Of a stretch of DNA of 64,000 bases, positions 8,875 to 20,004 are shown in pieces. Position numbers and translations under genes: made by a program. Numbering within the stretch: position 1 is the first letter of the stretch; each line of letters starts with the position of its first letter. This DNA is from Methyloligella sp. GL2 (GTDB lineage: Bacteria; Pseudomonadota; Alphaproteobacteria; Rhizobiales; Methyloligellaceae): assembly GCF_013341275.1 (NCBI RefSeq), contig NZ_CP054476.1, forward strand, positions 2,054,988-2,118,987, written 5' to 3'. The notes beneath the pieces were generated by a model. It was not told where the DNA came from. It was given only the letters and a program-made list of their open reading frames with translations, and searched no databases.

Positions 8875-9345
8875 TTAGAACGGAATTTCGTCATCCAGCT
8901 CTTTGTCGAACGAGCCGCCGCCCCCGCCGAGCGCGCTGGTCTGGCCGAACGAGCCGCCGGAATCGGGCGTATCGCTCATGCCGCCGCCGCCCTGGCGGCC
9001 ATCCAGCATGGTCAGAGACGAGTTGAAGCCCTGCAGCACCACCTCGGTGGTGTAGCGGTCCTGCCCCGACTGATCCTGCCATTTGCGGGTCTGCAGCTGG
9101 CCTTCCAGATAAACCTTGGAGCCCTTGCGCAGATACTGCTCGGCGATACGGCAGAGCCCTTCATTGAAGATCACAACGCGGTGCCATTCGGTGCGCTCGC
9201 GCCGCTCGCCGGTCGACTTGTCCCGCCAGCTATCGGTGGTGGCGACGCGCAGATTGGCAATAGGCCGCCCGTCCTGGGTTTGGCGGATTTCGGGATCGGC
9301 ACCCAGATTGCCGATCAGAATGACTTTATTGACCGATCCGGCCAT
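8875..9345 (-). CDS. ssb: Single-stranded DNA-binding protein
   Basis: SSB coats single-stranded DNA in replication, repair and recombination and recruits partner proteins. The 156-residue product has the OB fold at residues 1-110 ([42 protein letters not shown]). A glycine-rich linker follows, then the conserved acidic tip DDEIPF that binds partners. The start ATG is at 9343-9345. In many alphaproteobacteria ssb lies directly divergent from uvrA; here about 4.2 kb separates them. Confidence 0.97.
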   Translation of the reverse strand: MAGSVNKVILIGNLGADPEIRQTQDGRPIANLRVATTDSWRDKSTGERRERTEWHRVVIFNEGLCRIAEQYLRKGSKVYLEGQLQTRKWQDQSGQDRYTTEVVLQGFNSSLTMLDGRQGGGGMSDTPDSGGSFGQTSALGGGGGSFDKELDDEIPF

Positions 9346-9843
9346 GATGACACCTCCAGCTCGCGCATTTGGTCGGGTTTGTTTTCGTCCAGCCCCGTTC
9401 GGGCTCGCCGAGCCTTATTGAGACCGCTTGGTCTTCCGACCGCTTTATCTTTCAACCGCTTCGCCGCCGCGCAAGCCACACCTCTCTTAGGGGCGCCTGA
9501 CAGGGCACGTCGTCTACCGAGGCATCGTCAGGCGAAGCCGCACCGAATCGATGCCGCCACCGCCGCCCTCTGCGATTAAAGACGCACCCTAACGCGCCGG
9601 CCGCCACCCCCGCCAGCCCGGTTTCGAGCTATCCACAGGCGCCGCAGCGTGGCTTTGTCGCGGCCATTCGCGGGCTACTGTACTCGTTTTGTTCTCATCT
9701 ATCCAGCGGAAAATGCGCCTCTTTAGATTGCTCTTTAGATCTTCTATGCCTTATGAAACGCCACAACATGCCGAGATGTTATGTCGGGAGGTGCAGCTGA
9801 GCCGCGAGTAATGGCCAGCTCCTCCTGTCGGATTGAGGATTAT
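9346..9843. other. Intergenic region upstream of ssb and the MAPEG-like gene
   Basis: This stretch of 498 bases has no supported gene. It contains the divergent promoters of ssb (minus) and the MAPEG-like gene (plus). A near-DnaA-box (CTATCCACA, one mismatch) lies at 9629-9637 and an SOS-like box at 9680-9694. Open frames here show no start signals or protein features. Confidence 0.55.
9680..9694. promoter_or_regulatory. Candidate LexA (SOS) box
   Basis: The sequence GTAC-N7-GTTC differs by one base from the alphaproteobacterial LexA operator GTTC-N7-GTTC. It lies about 335 bases upstream of ssb and 150 bases upstream of the MAPEG-like gene. uvrA and ssb commonly share an SOS-controlled divergent region in this class, so this may be a leftover of that arrangement. 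Confidence 0.35.
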
Positions 9844-10464
9844 ATGCAGCGTAACGTGCAAACCCATTCTGCGCCGTCGCGGACCAAGCGCCGCCGTAAG
9901 CGCCCGGACCCCCGCAAGAAACATTTCGGCTTCACGTCGCATCAGTGGCCGTTCCTCCTGGTGCTGGTGAGCAACTGGCTGTTCGCCCTCGTCTTTCTGA
10001 TCATCTGCAAGCTGGTCTGGCATTGGGTGCCGGCGGAGTGGAACACCATGGGCGACAGGATCGCTCTGGTGATCAAGGATTCGGTGTTCGCCATCCTGCC
10101 CGGCGTGATCGCCATCTGTATCGTGGCTGCGGAGCGCCTGGATCCGAAGATGTTCGTCGGGCGCATGGCCAAGCCGAACTCGGCGCTGGATATCAACACG
10201 CGCTTCATCCTGAACACGTTCGAGCAGTTCACCGCCTATTTCATCGCCCATTGCGCGCTGGCGATCTATTCGCCGCCGGAAGAGGCCCGCACCGTGGTGA
10301 TCCTGACGGCGCTGTTCGTGCTGGGCCGCATCCTGTTCTGGATCGGCTATCACAAGAACCCGTATTTGCGCGCGTTCGGCTTCGGCATCACCTTTTACCC
10401 GACGGTGGCGGCGTATTTCTGCCTGGTGGTCTATATGACGACGGGCATCCGGGTTCCGCTTTAG
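9844..10464 (+). CDS. MAPEG-like integral membrane protein
   Basis: The ATG at 9844 is preceded by GAGG at 9835-9838, giving 206 residues. The N-terminus is strongly basic (TKRRRKRPDPRKK), followed by four hydrophobic segments at about residues 34-60, 75-98, 120-140 and 150-200. The last segments (VVILTALFVLGRILFWIGY, then NPYLRAFGFGITF) carry the R...Y...RAFG pattern of MAPEG proteins, a family that includes glutathione-dependent membrane enzymes. Catalytic function cannot be assigned. An upstream in-frame ATG at 9781 would add 21 residues without a good ribosome site. Confidence 0.75.
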   Translation: MQRNVQTHSAPSRTKRRRKRPDPRKKHFGFTSHQWPFLLVLVSNWLFALVFLIICKLVWHWVPAEWNTMGDRIALVIKDSVFAILPGVIAICIVAAERLDPKMFVGRMAKPNSALDINTRFILNTFEQFTAYFIAHCALAIYSPPEEARTVVILTALFVLGRILFWIGYHKNPYLRAFGFGITFYPTVAAYFCLVVYMTTGIRVPL

Positions 10465-10520
10465 GGGCTTCCGGCTCTCGGATCACCGCAGAGCTTTGTC
10501 AGCATCCCGATTAGGGTCTG

Positions 10521-10562
10521 CATCCTTCGAGACGGCGCCTTCGGCGCCTCCTCAGGATGAGG
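10521..10562. repeat. CATCCTTCGAGAC-type intergenic palindromic repeat
   Basis: CATCCT...GGCGCCTTCGGCGCC...AGGATGAGG forms nested inverted arms. The same motif family leaves remnants near 941-957 (CCTCAGGATTCGTGAGG) and 19433-19510 (GATCCTTCGAGACGCG...CGGGATGAGG). Such elements are common between genes in Hyphomicrobiales. Confidence 0.7.
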
Positions 10563-10681
10563 ATCGAGGCGGTGCCTTTCGCCTCATGGTGAAGGGCTCG
10601 CTCGTCGCGCTCAAGTCATGCGAAGCGCGGTAGCGTCTCAAAGATAGCGAGCGTCTCGAACCGTGAGGCCCGCTTTTGCTC

Positions 10682-11251
10682 TTACTGAAACGCGCGGGAT
10701 TGCCATTCGACCACGGAATCCAGGGGCCAGACGAACATCAGCACGTTCAAGGTGAGGTTGTCGCGGGTCATCACCCCGGTGAACAGCTCCAGCGCCACGG
10801 CGACGGCGACCGTCACCCAGACCGGCCATTTGGCGGCGAGGAAGAAGCCGACCACCATGGCCAGGATATCCATCACCGAGTTGAGCACGCTGTCGCCGTA
10901 ATAGGTGTGGGAGATGGTGCCTTCGCGGTAGCGGTCGATCGCCCAGTTGCTGTTCTCGACGAGCTCCCAGCTGCTCTCGATCACAAGCGCCAGAATCAGC
11001 CTTGTGCCGAAGGAAAGCCGCCGGCCGAAGGCGAGCCACAACACGCCATAGAAGATGAAGCCGTGGATGATGTGGGAGGGCGTGTACCAGTCGGTGAGCT
11101 GCTGCGAGTTGCCCTCGCTCATCACTTCGCCTTCCCAAAGTTTCACATAACCGCATTTGCAGATCGGCAGCCTTCCCATGGCGAGCAGGATGGCGGCGGT
11201 GCCGACGATAATGCCGAAGGCGATGAGAAGCTGGGTCCGGGTGAGTCGCAT
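10682..11251 (-). CDS. UPF0314/DUF2585 family membrane protein
   Basis: This is a conserved membrane protein of unknown function, found mainly in Hyphomicrobiales. The start is the ATG at 11249-11251 ([20 protein letters not shown]), which gives 189 residues; the frame continues upstream into a palindromic repeat and is not used. Recognisable family segments are [50 protein letters not shown] and [16 protein letters not shown]. Several conserved His, Trp and Glu residues face predicted membrane boundaries. Four to five membrane segments are visible. No operon partner is evident. Confidence 0.9.
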   Translation of the reverse strand: MRLTRTQLLIAFGIIVGTAAILLAMGRLPICKCGYVKLWEGEVMSEGNSQQLTDWYTPSHIIHGFIFYGVLWLAFGRRLSFGTRLILALVIESSWELVENSNWAIDRYREGTISHTYYGDSVLNSVMDILAMVVGFFLAAKWPVWVTVAVAVALELFTGVMTRDNLTLNVLMFVWPLDSVVEWQSRAFQ

Positions 11252-11704
11252 GGCTGCGGAGTTTGACCGAAGCGGCGGGGCGACGCCACGGGCATCCGTA
11301 TTTGGCACGACGTCATGCCCGGCCTTGTGCCGGGCATCCATGACCTCCGAGTTCACGATGAGACGAAGGTGTTCATGGATCACCGGGACAAGCCCGGTGA
11401 TGACATCGGAGGGCGCGACAGGCTCGGAAGCTTATCTCTCCCTCGGCGGAAGGGAGTTCGCCATGCCATAGGCGCAATGGCGCGTCTGCTCGCTCGTTCG
11501 AGCGCTTCAAGGGAAAGCCGGGTCCTCCCCCCTAAAAGGGGGGAGCTAGAGGGGGGTCCTCTCTAGCCTCACAAGACGAGACCCTTCGCCCCCCACCCCA
11601 ACCCTCCCCCTTCTAAGGGGAGGGAGTGCGCCGTGCCGCATCGCCCCTTTCGCCGGCGGCGCAGGCCCCCTATCCTTCCCCGCAAACCTCAAATCGGAAT
11701 CGCG
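11252..11704. repeat. Gene-free region with two composite palindromic repeat blocks
   Basis: Block one, 11311-11404, pairs CGTCATGCCCGG...CCGGGCATCCATGAC with GGATCACCGGG...CCCGGTGATGAC. Block two, about 11520-11637, begins TCCTCCCCCCTAAAAGGGG and runs through GGGGGGTCC and CCCCACCCCAACCCTCCCC to GGGAGTGCGCCGTGCC. Both have close relatives elsewhere in the window (13.3, 19-20, 21.7, 33.1, 38.2 and 50.0 kb). No gene is seen. Confidence 0.8.
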
Positions 11705-13258
11705 ATGAAACAGACCGACGCCCTGGCGCTGCTGAAGACCGGGGCCAGCATCTTCCTCACCGGCGAGCCGGGAAGCGGCAAGACCCATACGGTCAACCGC
11801 TATATCCGGACCTTGCGCGAACACGGCGTTGCGGTGGCCTATACCGCCTCCACCGGCATCGCCGCGACCCACGGTAACGGCATCACCATCCATGCCTGGA
11901 GCGGTATCGGGGTGAACCAGTCCCTGTCGCGGCGCGATCTCGACCGCATCAAGGCCAACCGGCGCGTGGCCGGTCGGATCGAGAAGACCCAAGTCTTGAT
12001 CATCGACGAGATTTCGATGCTGCCGGCCTATGCGCTGGATCTGGTGGATCAGGTCTGCCGCCATGTGCGCGAGAATCCGGCGCCGTTCGGCGGGCTGCAG
12101 CTGGTGCTGGTGGGCGATTTCTTTCAGCTGCCGCCGGTGGTGCGCCGGGAGCGGAGCGATCAGTATTTCCTCGGCGATATGGAGAGCGATTCCGGCCCGA
12201 TCTTCGCCTATGGCTCCTCGGCCTGGCGCGATCTCTCGCCCGCCATCTGCTATCTCTCCGAGCAGCACCGCCAGAGCGACCGCGACTTCGTGGAGCTGCT
12301 CGCCGCCATCCGCGCCAATCGCTGCAACGGCGCCTTCCGGGAGCGGCTGCAGCAGCGCATGGCGCCGCGCGAAGCTCTTCCCGCCGATTGTACCCGGCTG
12401 TTCACCCACAACGCCTCGGTGGACGAGATCAATGCCCGGGCGCTGGATCGCCTGGAGGGCAAGCCGCACAGCTTCGCCATGGTGAGCAAGGGGCCGGAAG
12501 CCTTCGTGCGCACCTTGCAGCGCGGCTGCCTGTCGCCGGAACGGCTGGTGCTGAAGCTCGGCGCCGTGGTGATGTTCACCAAGAACGACCCCAAGGGCCG
12601 CTATGTGAACGGCACGCTGGGCGAAATCGTCGATTTCGAGCCGGAGCATGGCTACCCCGTGGTGCGGGCCCGCGACGGACGCCAGATCGTGGCCGAGCCG
12701 GCGAAATGGAAGATCGAGGAGAACGGCAAGGAGCGGGCGAGCCTGACGCAGCTGCCGCTTCGCCTTGCCTGGGCGATGACCGTGCATAAGAGCCAGGGCA
12801 TGTCGCTGGATGCGGCGGTGATCGACCTCTCCCGCGCCTTCGAATACGGCCAGGGCTATGTGGCGCTGTCGCGCTTACGCGGTCTTTCCGGGCTGCATCT
12901 CCTCGGCCTCAACGACCGGGCGCTGCAGGTGCATGGCGCGGCAGTGGAGAAGGACGAGGAGTTCCGCCAGCTTTCGAAGATGGCCGCCAAGGCGCTGACT
13001 GCGGCGGAGCCGGAGGCGCTTGCCCTGCGTCAGGAGACATTTCTCGGCTCGGCCCGCGAGGCGGAGGCCCCCGCCGGCGGCTCCTTCGCGGAGCTGCGCG
13101 AAACCCATGCCAAGGCTTATATGCCTTGGAGCAAGCAAGAAGAGGCCGAGCTGGTGCGCCGCTATCAGGGCGGCGACACGGTGAGATCCATCGCCGAGAG
13201 CTTCGGCCGCAAGCCCGGCGCCATCCGCTCGCGGCTGAAGAAGCTGGAGCTGATGTAG
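11705..13258 (+). CDS. PIF1-like superfamily 1 DNA helicase / AAA ATPase
   Basis: The start ATG at 11705 (MKQTDALALLKTGASIFLTG) gives 517 residues. Walker A is GEPGSGKT (residues 21-28), followed by the YTASTGIAAT motif Ia typical of Pif1/RecD2-type helicases. Walker B is VLIIDEISML, then VLVGDFFQLPPV (motif III). Motif V/VI elements are RLAWAMTVHKSQGMSLD and GYVALSRLRGL. These indicate a 5'-3' DNA helicase. The last 65 residues (from about 450) form a separate basic helical segment, YMPWSKQEEAELVRRYQGGD then IAESFGRKPGAIRSRL, resembling a Myb/SANT-type helix-turn-helix. The gene lies between DUF2585 and uvrA, both flanked by repeats. Confidence 0.9.
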   Translation: MKQTDALALLKTGASIFLTGEPGSGKTHTVNRYIRTLREHGVAVAYTASTGIAATHGNGITIHAWSGIGVNQSLSRRDLDRIKANRRVAGRIEKTQVLIIDEISMLPAYALDLVDQVCRHVRENPAPFGGLQLVLVGDFFQLPPVVRRERSDQYFLGDMESDSGPIFAYGSSAWRDLSPAICYLSEQHRQSDRDFVELLAAIRANRCNGAFRERLQQRMAPREALPADCTRLFTHNASVDEINARALDRLEGKPHSFAMVSKGPEAFVRTLQRGCLSPERLVLKLGAVVMFTKNDPKGRYVNGTLGEIVDFEPEHGYPVVRARDGRQIVAEPAKWKIEENGKERASLTQLPLRLAWAMTVHKSQGMSLDAAVIDLSRAFEYGQGYVALSRLRGLSGLHLLGLNDRALQVHGAAVEKDEEFRQLSKMAAKALTAAEPEALALRQETFLGSAREAEAPAGGSFAELRETHAKAYMPWSKQEEAELVRRYQGGDTVRSIAESFGRKPGAIRSRLKKLELM

Positions 13259-13611
13259 AGGGGGCACCAACGAGCCTCCTCTCCGTCATCGTCATGCCCG
13301 GATCAAGTCCGGGCATGACGAAGTGCAAGACGGCGCGGCAGGGCCTGCCCCCTCCCCTTGAAAGGGGGAGGGTTGGGGGGGGGGGTCGGCCGGATGCGTA
13401 AGGGTCGGCAGGGGAATAGCAAGGCGCCAACGGAAGATGCTAGGAGACCCCCACCCGGCTTGGGGAAGCCCCCAAGCCGACCTCCCCCTTCTAGGGGGAG
13501 GTGCAAGGCCGTGCCCTACGCCCCTGCGCCCCCTCCCTGCGCCCACTTGCCCCTTGGAGACAACGGGCTTAAGCCTTGTCTCTGGCCCGTAGCCCCCCGA
13601 CATTGGCATTC
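13259..13611. repeat. Gene-free region with palindromic repeats upstream of uvrA
   Basis: Positions 13291-13320 are a hairpin (GTCATGCCCGGA...TCCGGGCATGAC). Positions about 13341-13515 carry the CCCCTCCCCTTGAAAGGGGG / GGGGGTC / CTCCCCCTTCTAGGGGGAGG block that ends GGCCGTGCC, related to 11520-11637 and 33.1-33.5 kb. A run of thirteen G residues ends the first half. No SOS box was seen upstream of uvrA here. Confidence 0.8.
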
Positions 13612-16518
<2,907 letters not shown>

Positions 16519-16522
16519 CTCC

Positions 16523-17230
16523 TTATTGCAATAGACGCCTTCGTGCCAAAAGCCTGCTTTTTGCGTTTAGAAGGCCCGCACGAATTTGATTTGCTCCCGT
16601 CGCCGCCTTTTCTTCCACTGGAAGGAAGTCGAGATTTTCTCGTAGTAGGTCGATATTGTAAATCAACGATTCAATCTCGGATGGTCCAAACGAAGATAGT
16701 CGCTGAGATACAAATGGTTCAATTGCATCCAAGACCTGTATCGCGTGAAATCGTCGACTTTGATCACGGACCATCGACCGAACACGTTCTATCTTACCAA
16801 GAATCTCATCAAAGCGTTTTACCGGCTCCTCATCGTCGACGCGCTCCTCAATTGTCAAAAGTAATCGAAGAGCATAAGTGTCAATCTGAAATGTCTGGAA
16901 TCCCGGGCTTGCCGCCGCCCGCGCATAAGCCGTCCTGATGAAGTTCTCGGCAGCAGGAAGATTATCGGCGGCCGTCATTAAAATCGAATACTGAAGCCAG
17001 AATAACGGCTCCTTATTGACATCGACATCTCGATGAAGCCTATCAAAAAGTTCTGTGATCGCAGTAAGTCGATTTGGATCGCGCGAAAGCACATCCTCCA
17101 ATATTGTAAATCTCATAAGGCTGCTCAATGCCGCCTGATACTGCCTTTCACTTTTTCTCCGTACTGCTTCAACAATAATCGAGTACGCGCTATCGACAAT
17201 GTCATCGGTACTGAGGTGATTCTTAATCAC
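16523..17230 (-). pseudogene. C-terminal part of the SIR2-STAND gene, displaced into another frame
   Basis: This is a 235-codon frame opening at a GTG (17228-17230) with no ribosome site. Its reading frame stays open upstream to 17302 and overlaps the end of the SIR2-STAND frame. Across the overlap it reads LDDDILQVRSSVFCEYVIKN, which looks like the natural continuation after GDLL in the upstream protein. The remainder is helical and TPR-like (EEKAATGANQIRAGLLNAKS near the end), suiting a STAND sensor domain. Base composition is AT-rich like the upstream part. Either a one-base loss split one gene of about 800 codons, or a -1 frameshift joins the parts, or this is a separately translated protein; the first is favoured. 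Confidence 0.65.
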
Positions 17231-17274
17231 GTACTCGCAGAATACTGATGACCTTACTTGAAGTATATCATCAT

Positions 17275-18942
17275 CTAGCGCAGCAGGTCTCCAACAACCT
17301 CCCTAAACCGTGCGACGGCAGAATACGGATCCATCCTGGTCACGCTTCTCAAAAACGCCGGATCGGCCTCTTGACCGATCCACTTGAGAAGATGAATTGC
17401 AACAAACACCTTTCCGAACTCTCTATCCCCAAGCAGAGGAACCAACTCTCTATGTATCGCCTGCCTTATCTCGCTATTGTCGTATAACTGTACGACCACT
17501 TCCCTGACGTCTTTACACTGGGATATGACATCTTCTAGATTCGATGCTCTAACCCCTGATCTATCTAGCAAGCTAAGAAAATCACCTACGTCTTGTGCCC
17601 GAAATCCATTTAGATTAACGCGTTCAAGCGGCATTGGAAGCTTCTCTTGAATCTCGTGAAGCCGCACTTCTTGAACGCCAGTTCGTACCGTTACGATATA
17701 TTTCGTATCGTCTGGAAGATCCGTAAGCTGCGGAATCGTTTCGACCGCTGCATTATATGAATCAAATATTATAATTATCTTTTTAAACTTCTTTAACAGC
17801 TCTATATCCTGTTGCAGCGTAACCGCGTTCGGACGGCACATAAAGCATCTATACCCATGTTCTGATAGCGTATTCGATAGTATATACAGAAATATTGTTT
17901 TGCCGTTTCCAATCCTTGAATGTATTAATAAACACTTTGATTTGGAAAGCGCCTCAACTGATTCAGAAACGATTTCTTGCCGTGCCACTACGTAATCTGA
18001 CTTTGGAAGCGTTGACAGGCATCGTTTATAGTTGAAGGTGCCAAATGTAACGAGATTTCGGATTTCCAATGCGGTGGGCGGCGCAAGGGTATGCTTGTCT
18101 TTATGGGGATCGATAAATTTGAAACACTTAAGATTATACGGATCGATCGAAGGAGCTGGTTCAGGTAATGAATAGCAAAGTCTAGTGAAATTTTCTGCCC
18201 CAATCGGCAACACCTTTCCAAACGGTTTAATTCGATTCGCAAATATTCGATCTGGCTGTCCATTCGTTACAAAGAATATCTTCTCACGGGTGTTTGGATT
18301 CTGCATGAGAAGCGCTGATATATGATAATCATTCAAGCTATATCCTACAAAAAAACACGCGTCAGCGAATCTTATGTCTCGTACAAAGTCATCATACCAA
18401 ATAGATTGCTCAAAATGCTGGCGTATATACGATGTCTCATTCAATACAATTTGGTCTAATACATTATCTTCTGTCGCGTTTCTTATAGTTCCGTGCAAGT
18501 GTATGACTGATCGATTTTTTAATCGTCTTGGTTTTACATCATTGTAACTATAGCTTACGGCATTTATTCGTTTAGATGAATAAGAAAATTCAACAGAATC
18601 ATCGTAATTTGTAGTATAAAGTCGCATCCACGGGAGGGACACGAGATCGGACTGGTATTTCGCAACCTCTGTAACGGTAAATAGCTCGTATAGGATTTGG
18701 TATAGATTGTGATTTGATGAGTTTAATTCGTCAGCCAATACTTTTAAGTCATAGCGATCAGCCGGTACTGAAAGGATGTTTTCAAGTTCTCGTTTTAACG
18801 CGCTGCCAGCAGGAAGATGCGTTTTTCTGATATTTTTTGCTTCCTTCGAAAATCCCGACCCGAGAAACAGAATTGACCCATTTGGATTCAGCTCGTGCGG
18901 GGAATCCGAAAATGCGGGTTCTTCGATCGTGGTAGAACTCAT
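17275..18942 (-). CDS. SIR2-STAND NTPase, predicted anti-phage defence protein (frame breaks before its C-terminal domain)
   Basis: The start is the ATG at 18940-18942 (MSSTTIEEPAFSDS), chosen because AGGGGG lies nine bases upstream; TTG and ATG alternatives exist 24 and 9 bases earlier. Residues 20-260 form a SIR2-like NAD-binding domain: FLGSGFSKE (26-34), LYTTNYD (108-114, predicted catalytic N112), VIHLHG (146-151, H150) and FFVGYSLND (197-205). Residues 318-550 form a STAND-type P-loop NTPase: HSRIGNGKT (341-349), Walker B IIIIFD (389-394) and sensor TVRT (418-421). This pairing matches the SIR2-STAND defence class (Avs5-like), in which phage sensing triggers NAD depletion. The stop at 17275 appears premature because the C-terminal sensor continues in the next frame. 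In six lines I sampled across the island (360 bases) I counted 42% GC, far below its neighbours, so it was probably acquired. Confidence 0.85.
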   Translation of the reverse strand: MSSTTIEEPAFSDSPHELNPNGSILFLGSGFSKEAKNIRKTHLPAGSALKRELENILSVPADRYDLKVLADELNSSNHNLYQILYELFTVTEVAKYQSDLVSLPWMRLYTTNYDDSVEFSYSSKRINAVSYSYNDVKPRRLKNRSVIHLHGTIRNATEDNVLDQIVLNETSYIRQHFEQSIWYDDFVRDIRFADACFFVGYSLNDYHISALLMQNPNTREKIFFVTNGQPDRIFANRIKPFGKVLPIGAENFTRLCYSLPEPAPSIDPYNLKCFKFIDPHKDKHTLAPPTALEIRNLVTFGTFNYKRCLSTLPKSDYVVARQEIVSESVEALSKSKCLLIHSRIGNGKTIFLYILSNTLSEHGYRCFMCRPNAVTLQQDIELLKKFKKIIIIFDSYNAAVETIPQLTDLPDDTKYIVTVRTGVQEVRLHEIQEKLPMPLERVNLNGFRAQDVGDFLSLLDRSGVRASNLEDVISQCKDVREVVVQLYDNSEIRQAIHRELVPLLGDREFGKVFVAIHLLKWIGQEADPAFLRSVTRMDPYSAVARFREVVGDLLR

Positions 18943-18996
18943 GAAGCGCATCCCCCTAGCGAACAATAGCGTTAAGTGTGTTCAGCTAGTTAAGCA

Positions 18997-19009
18997 CACG
19001 TAAAACGTG
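18997..19009. promoter_or_regulatory. Short palindrome upstream of the SIR2-STAND gene
   Basis: CACG-TAAAA-CGTG (13 bases) lies 55 bases upstream of the SIR2 gene start in its AT-rich 5' region. It has the size of a small repressor operator. No promoter hexamers could be assigned with confidence. Confidence 0.3.
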
Positions 19010-19267
19010 CCGCGCTAGTCCTACAGCGAAGTCAAATGTTGAAATCGCGGTGCCTGGTATGCCATGGGCTAGCTTCACTTGGCCTCAGCATGAGGCTTTG
19101 AGCTTGAGCTTAGGACGTGGCGATTTCGCTCGGCTCCGTCGTCATGCTCTCCCCTGCATCCGGCTAAGTCGCGTCGTGCATGCCTCCACGCACGTCTTCG
19201 GACATCCTCTGCACACAGGCGCCGACCTTCAGGATGCGGAGCGTTGCAGGACGGCGCGAGCTAGCGG

Positions 19268-19411
19268 TAATCACAGCCGTCACCCCGCACTTGATCCGAG
19301 GTCCAGGTGCCGGCGTGGCGCGTTTCTGTAGACCGCAGTGATTACCGGATTGCCCGGTCAAGTTTATGCTCGGGTCCGCGATGCGGGACCCGGATGCCGG
19401 GCAATGACGCC
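19268..19411. repeat. 140-base direct repeat, copy 1
   Basis: This copy runs from TAATCACAGCCGTCACCCCG through GTCCAGGTGCCGGCG and GATTACCGGATTGCCCGGTC to GATGCCGGGCAATGACG. It matches 19703-19840 closely, including the unusual AAGTTTATGCTCGGGTCCGC segment. Both ends can fold as palindromes. Confidence 0.8.
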
Positions 19412-19702
19412 GTGGTGAGGGTTCCGGACCTCGATCCTTCGAGACGCGCGCTTTCGTTATCGCCGTGCCCCTTGGCAAACCGACTGCCATGCGCGCCCTC
19501 GGGATGAGGCGGTGGGGTGATGGTTCGGGCTTACCTGGGTGGTGCCCGCTCGGATGCTCCCCTGAACCGTTTGCCTCCACCCGCCCGCTTCGGCCTTCCC
19601 TCCCTGCGTAACTGGCTTCGTGGATGGCCGGGACATGCCCGGCCATGACGCCCTGCGTTAGGGCGACCCGCCCGGCTCGCGAGGCAACGCCTCAACACAA
19701 AC

Positions 19703-19840
19703 AGCAGCCGTCACCCCGGACTTGATCCGGGGTCCAGTAGCCGGCGCGGTGCGTTGCGGTAGGCGGCGGTGATTACTGGATTGCCCGGTCAAGTTTATGC
19801 TCGGGTCCGCGATGCGGGACCCGGATGCCGGGCAATGACG
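19703..19840. repeat. 140-base direct repeat, copy 2
   Basis: Near-identical to copy 1 at 19268-19411, with the same internal landmark AAGTTTATGCTCGGGTCCGC. The outer ends, CGTCACCCCGGACTTGATCC and CGGATGCCGGGCAATGACG, carry the same termini as the other palindromic elements in the window. Confidence 0.8.
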
Positions 19841-20004
19841 GTCGGAGAGAGGCCTCTAACGCGCGGACTCAACATTCCGTCGTCATGGCCGGGCGTGTCC
19901 CGGCCATCCACGTATTGTCGCAAAAGCCGTTCGTGGATCCCCGGGTCAAGCCCGGGGATGACGAAGTAGAGACTGCGCGTCCTTGCCCGGAAAGGCGCCC
20001 CCCC

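Larger units (their letters stand above)
18943..20004. repeat. Long gene-free, repeat-rich region between the SIR2 island and ppk2
   Basis: This stretch of 1062 bases holds no supported gene. It starts with about 90 AT-rich bases belonging to the SIR2 gene promoter, then returns to high GC near 19030. Two copies of a 140-base direct repeat lie at 19268-19411 and 19703-19840. Smaller GGCCGGGA...GGCCATGACG palindromes lie at 19619-19650 and 19881-19964. A CCTTCGAGACGCG remnant lies near 19438. Confidence 0.75.

Noticed and set aside
11311..11404. Considered as CRISPR-like repeats
   Set aside because: Copies are not regularly spaced, have no spacers and no cas genes; they are palindromic intergenic elements.
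17228..17302. Programmed -1 frameshift considered for the SIR2-STAND gene
   Set aside because: No canonical X-XXY-YYZ slippery heptamer was found in the overlap; retained only as a lower-ranked alternative to a base loss.
19050..19331. Plus-strand frames within 19.0-20.0 kb considered as small genes
   Set aside because: They lie on palindromic repeats, have no ribosome site and no protein features.
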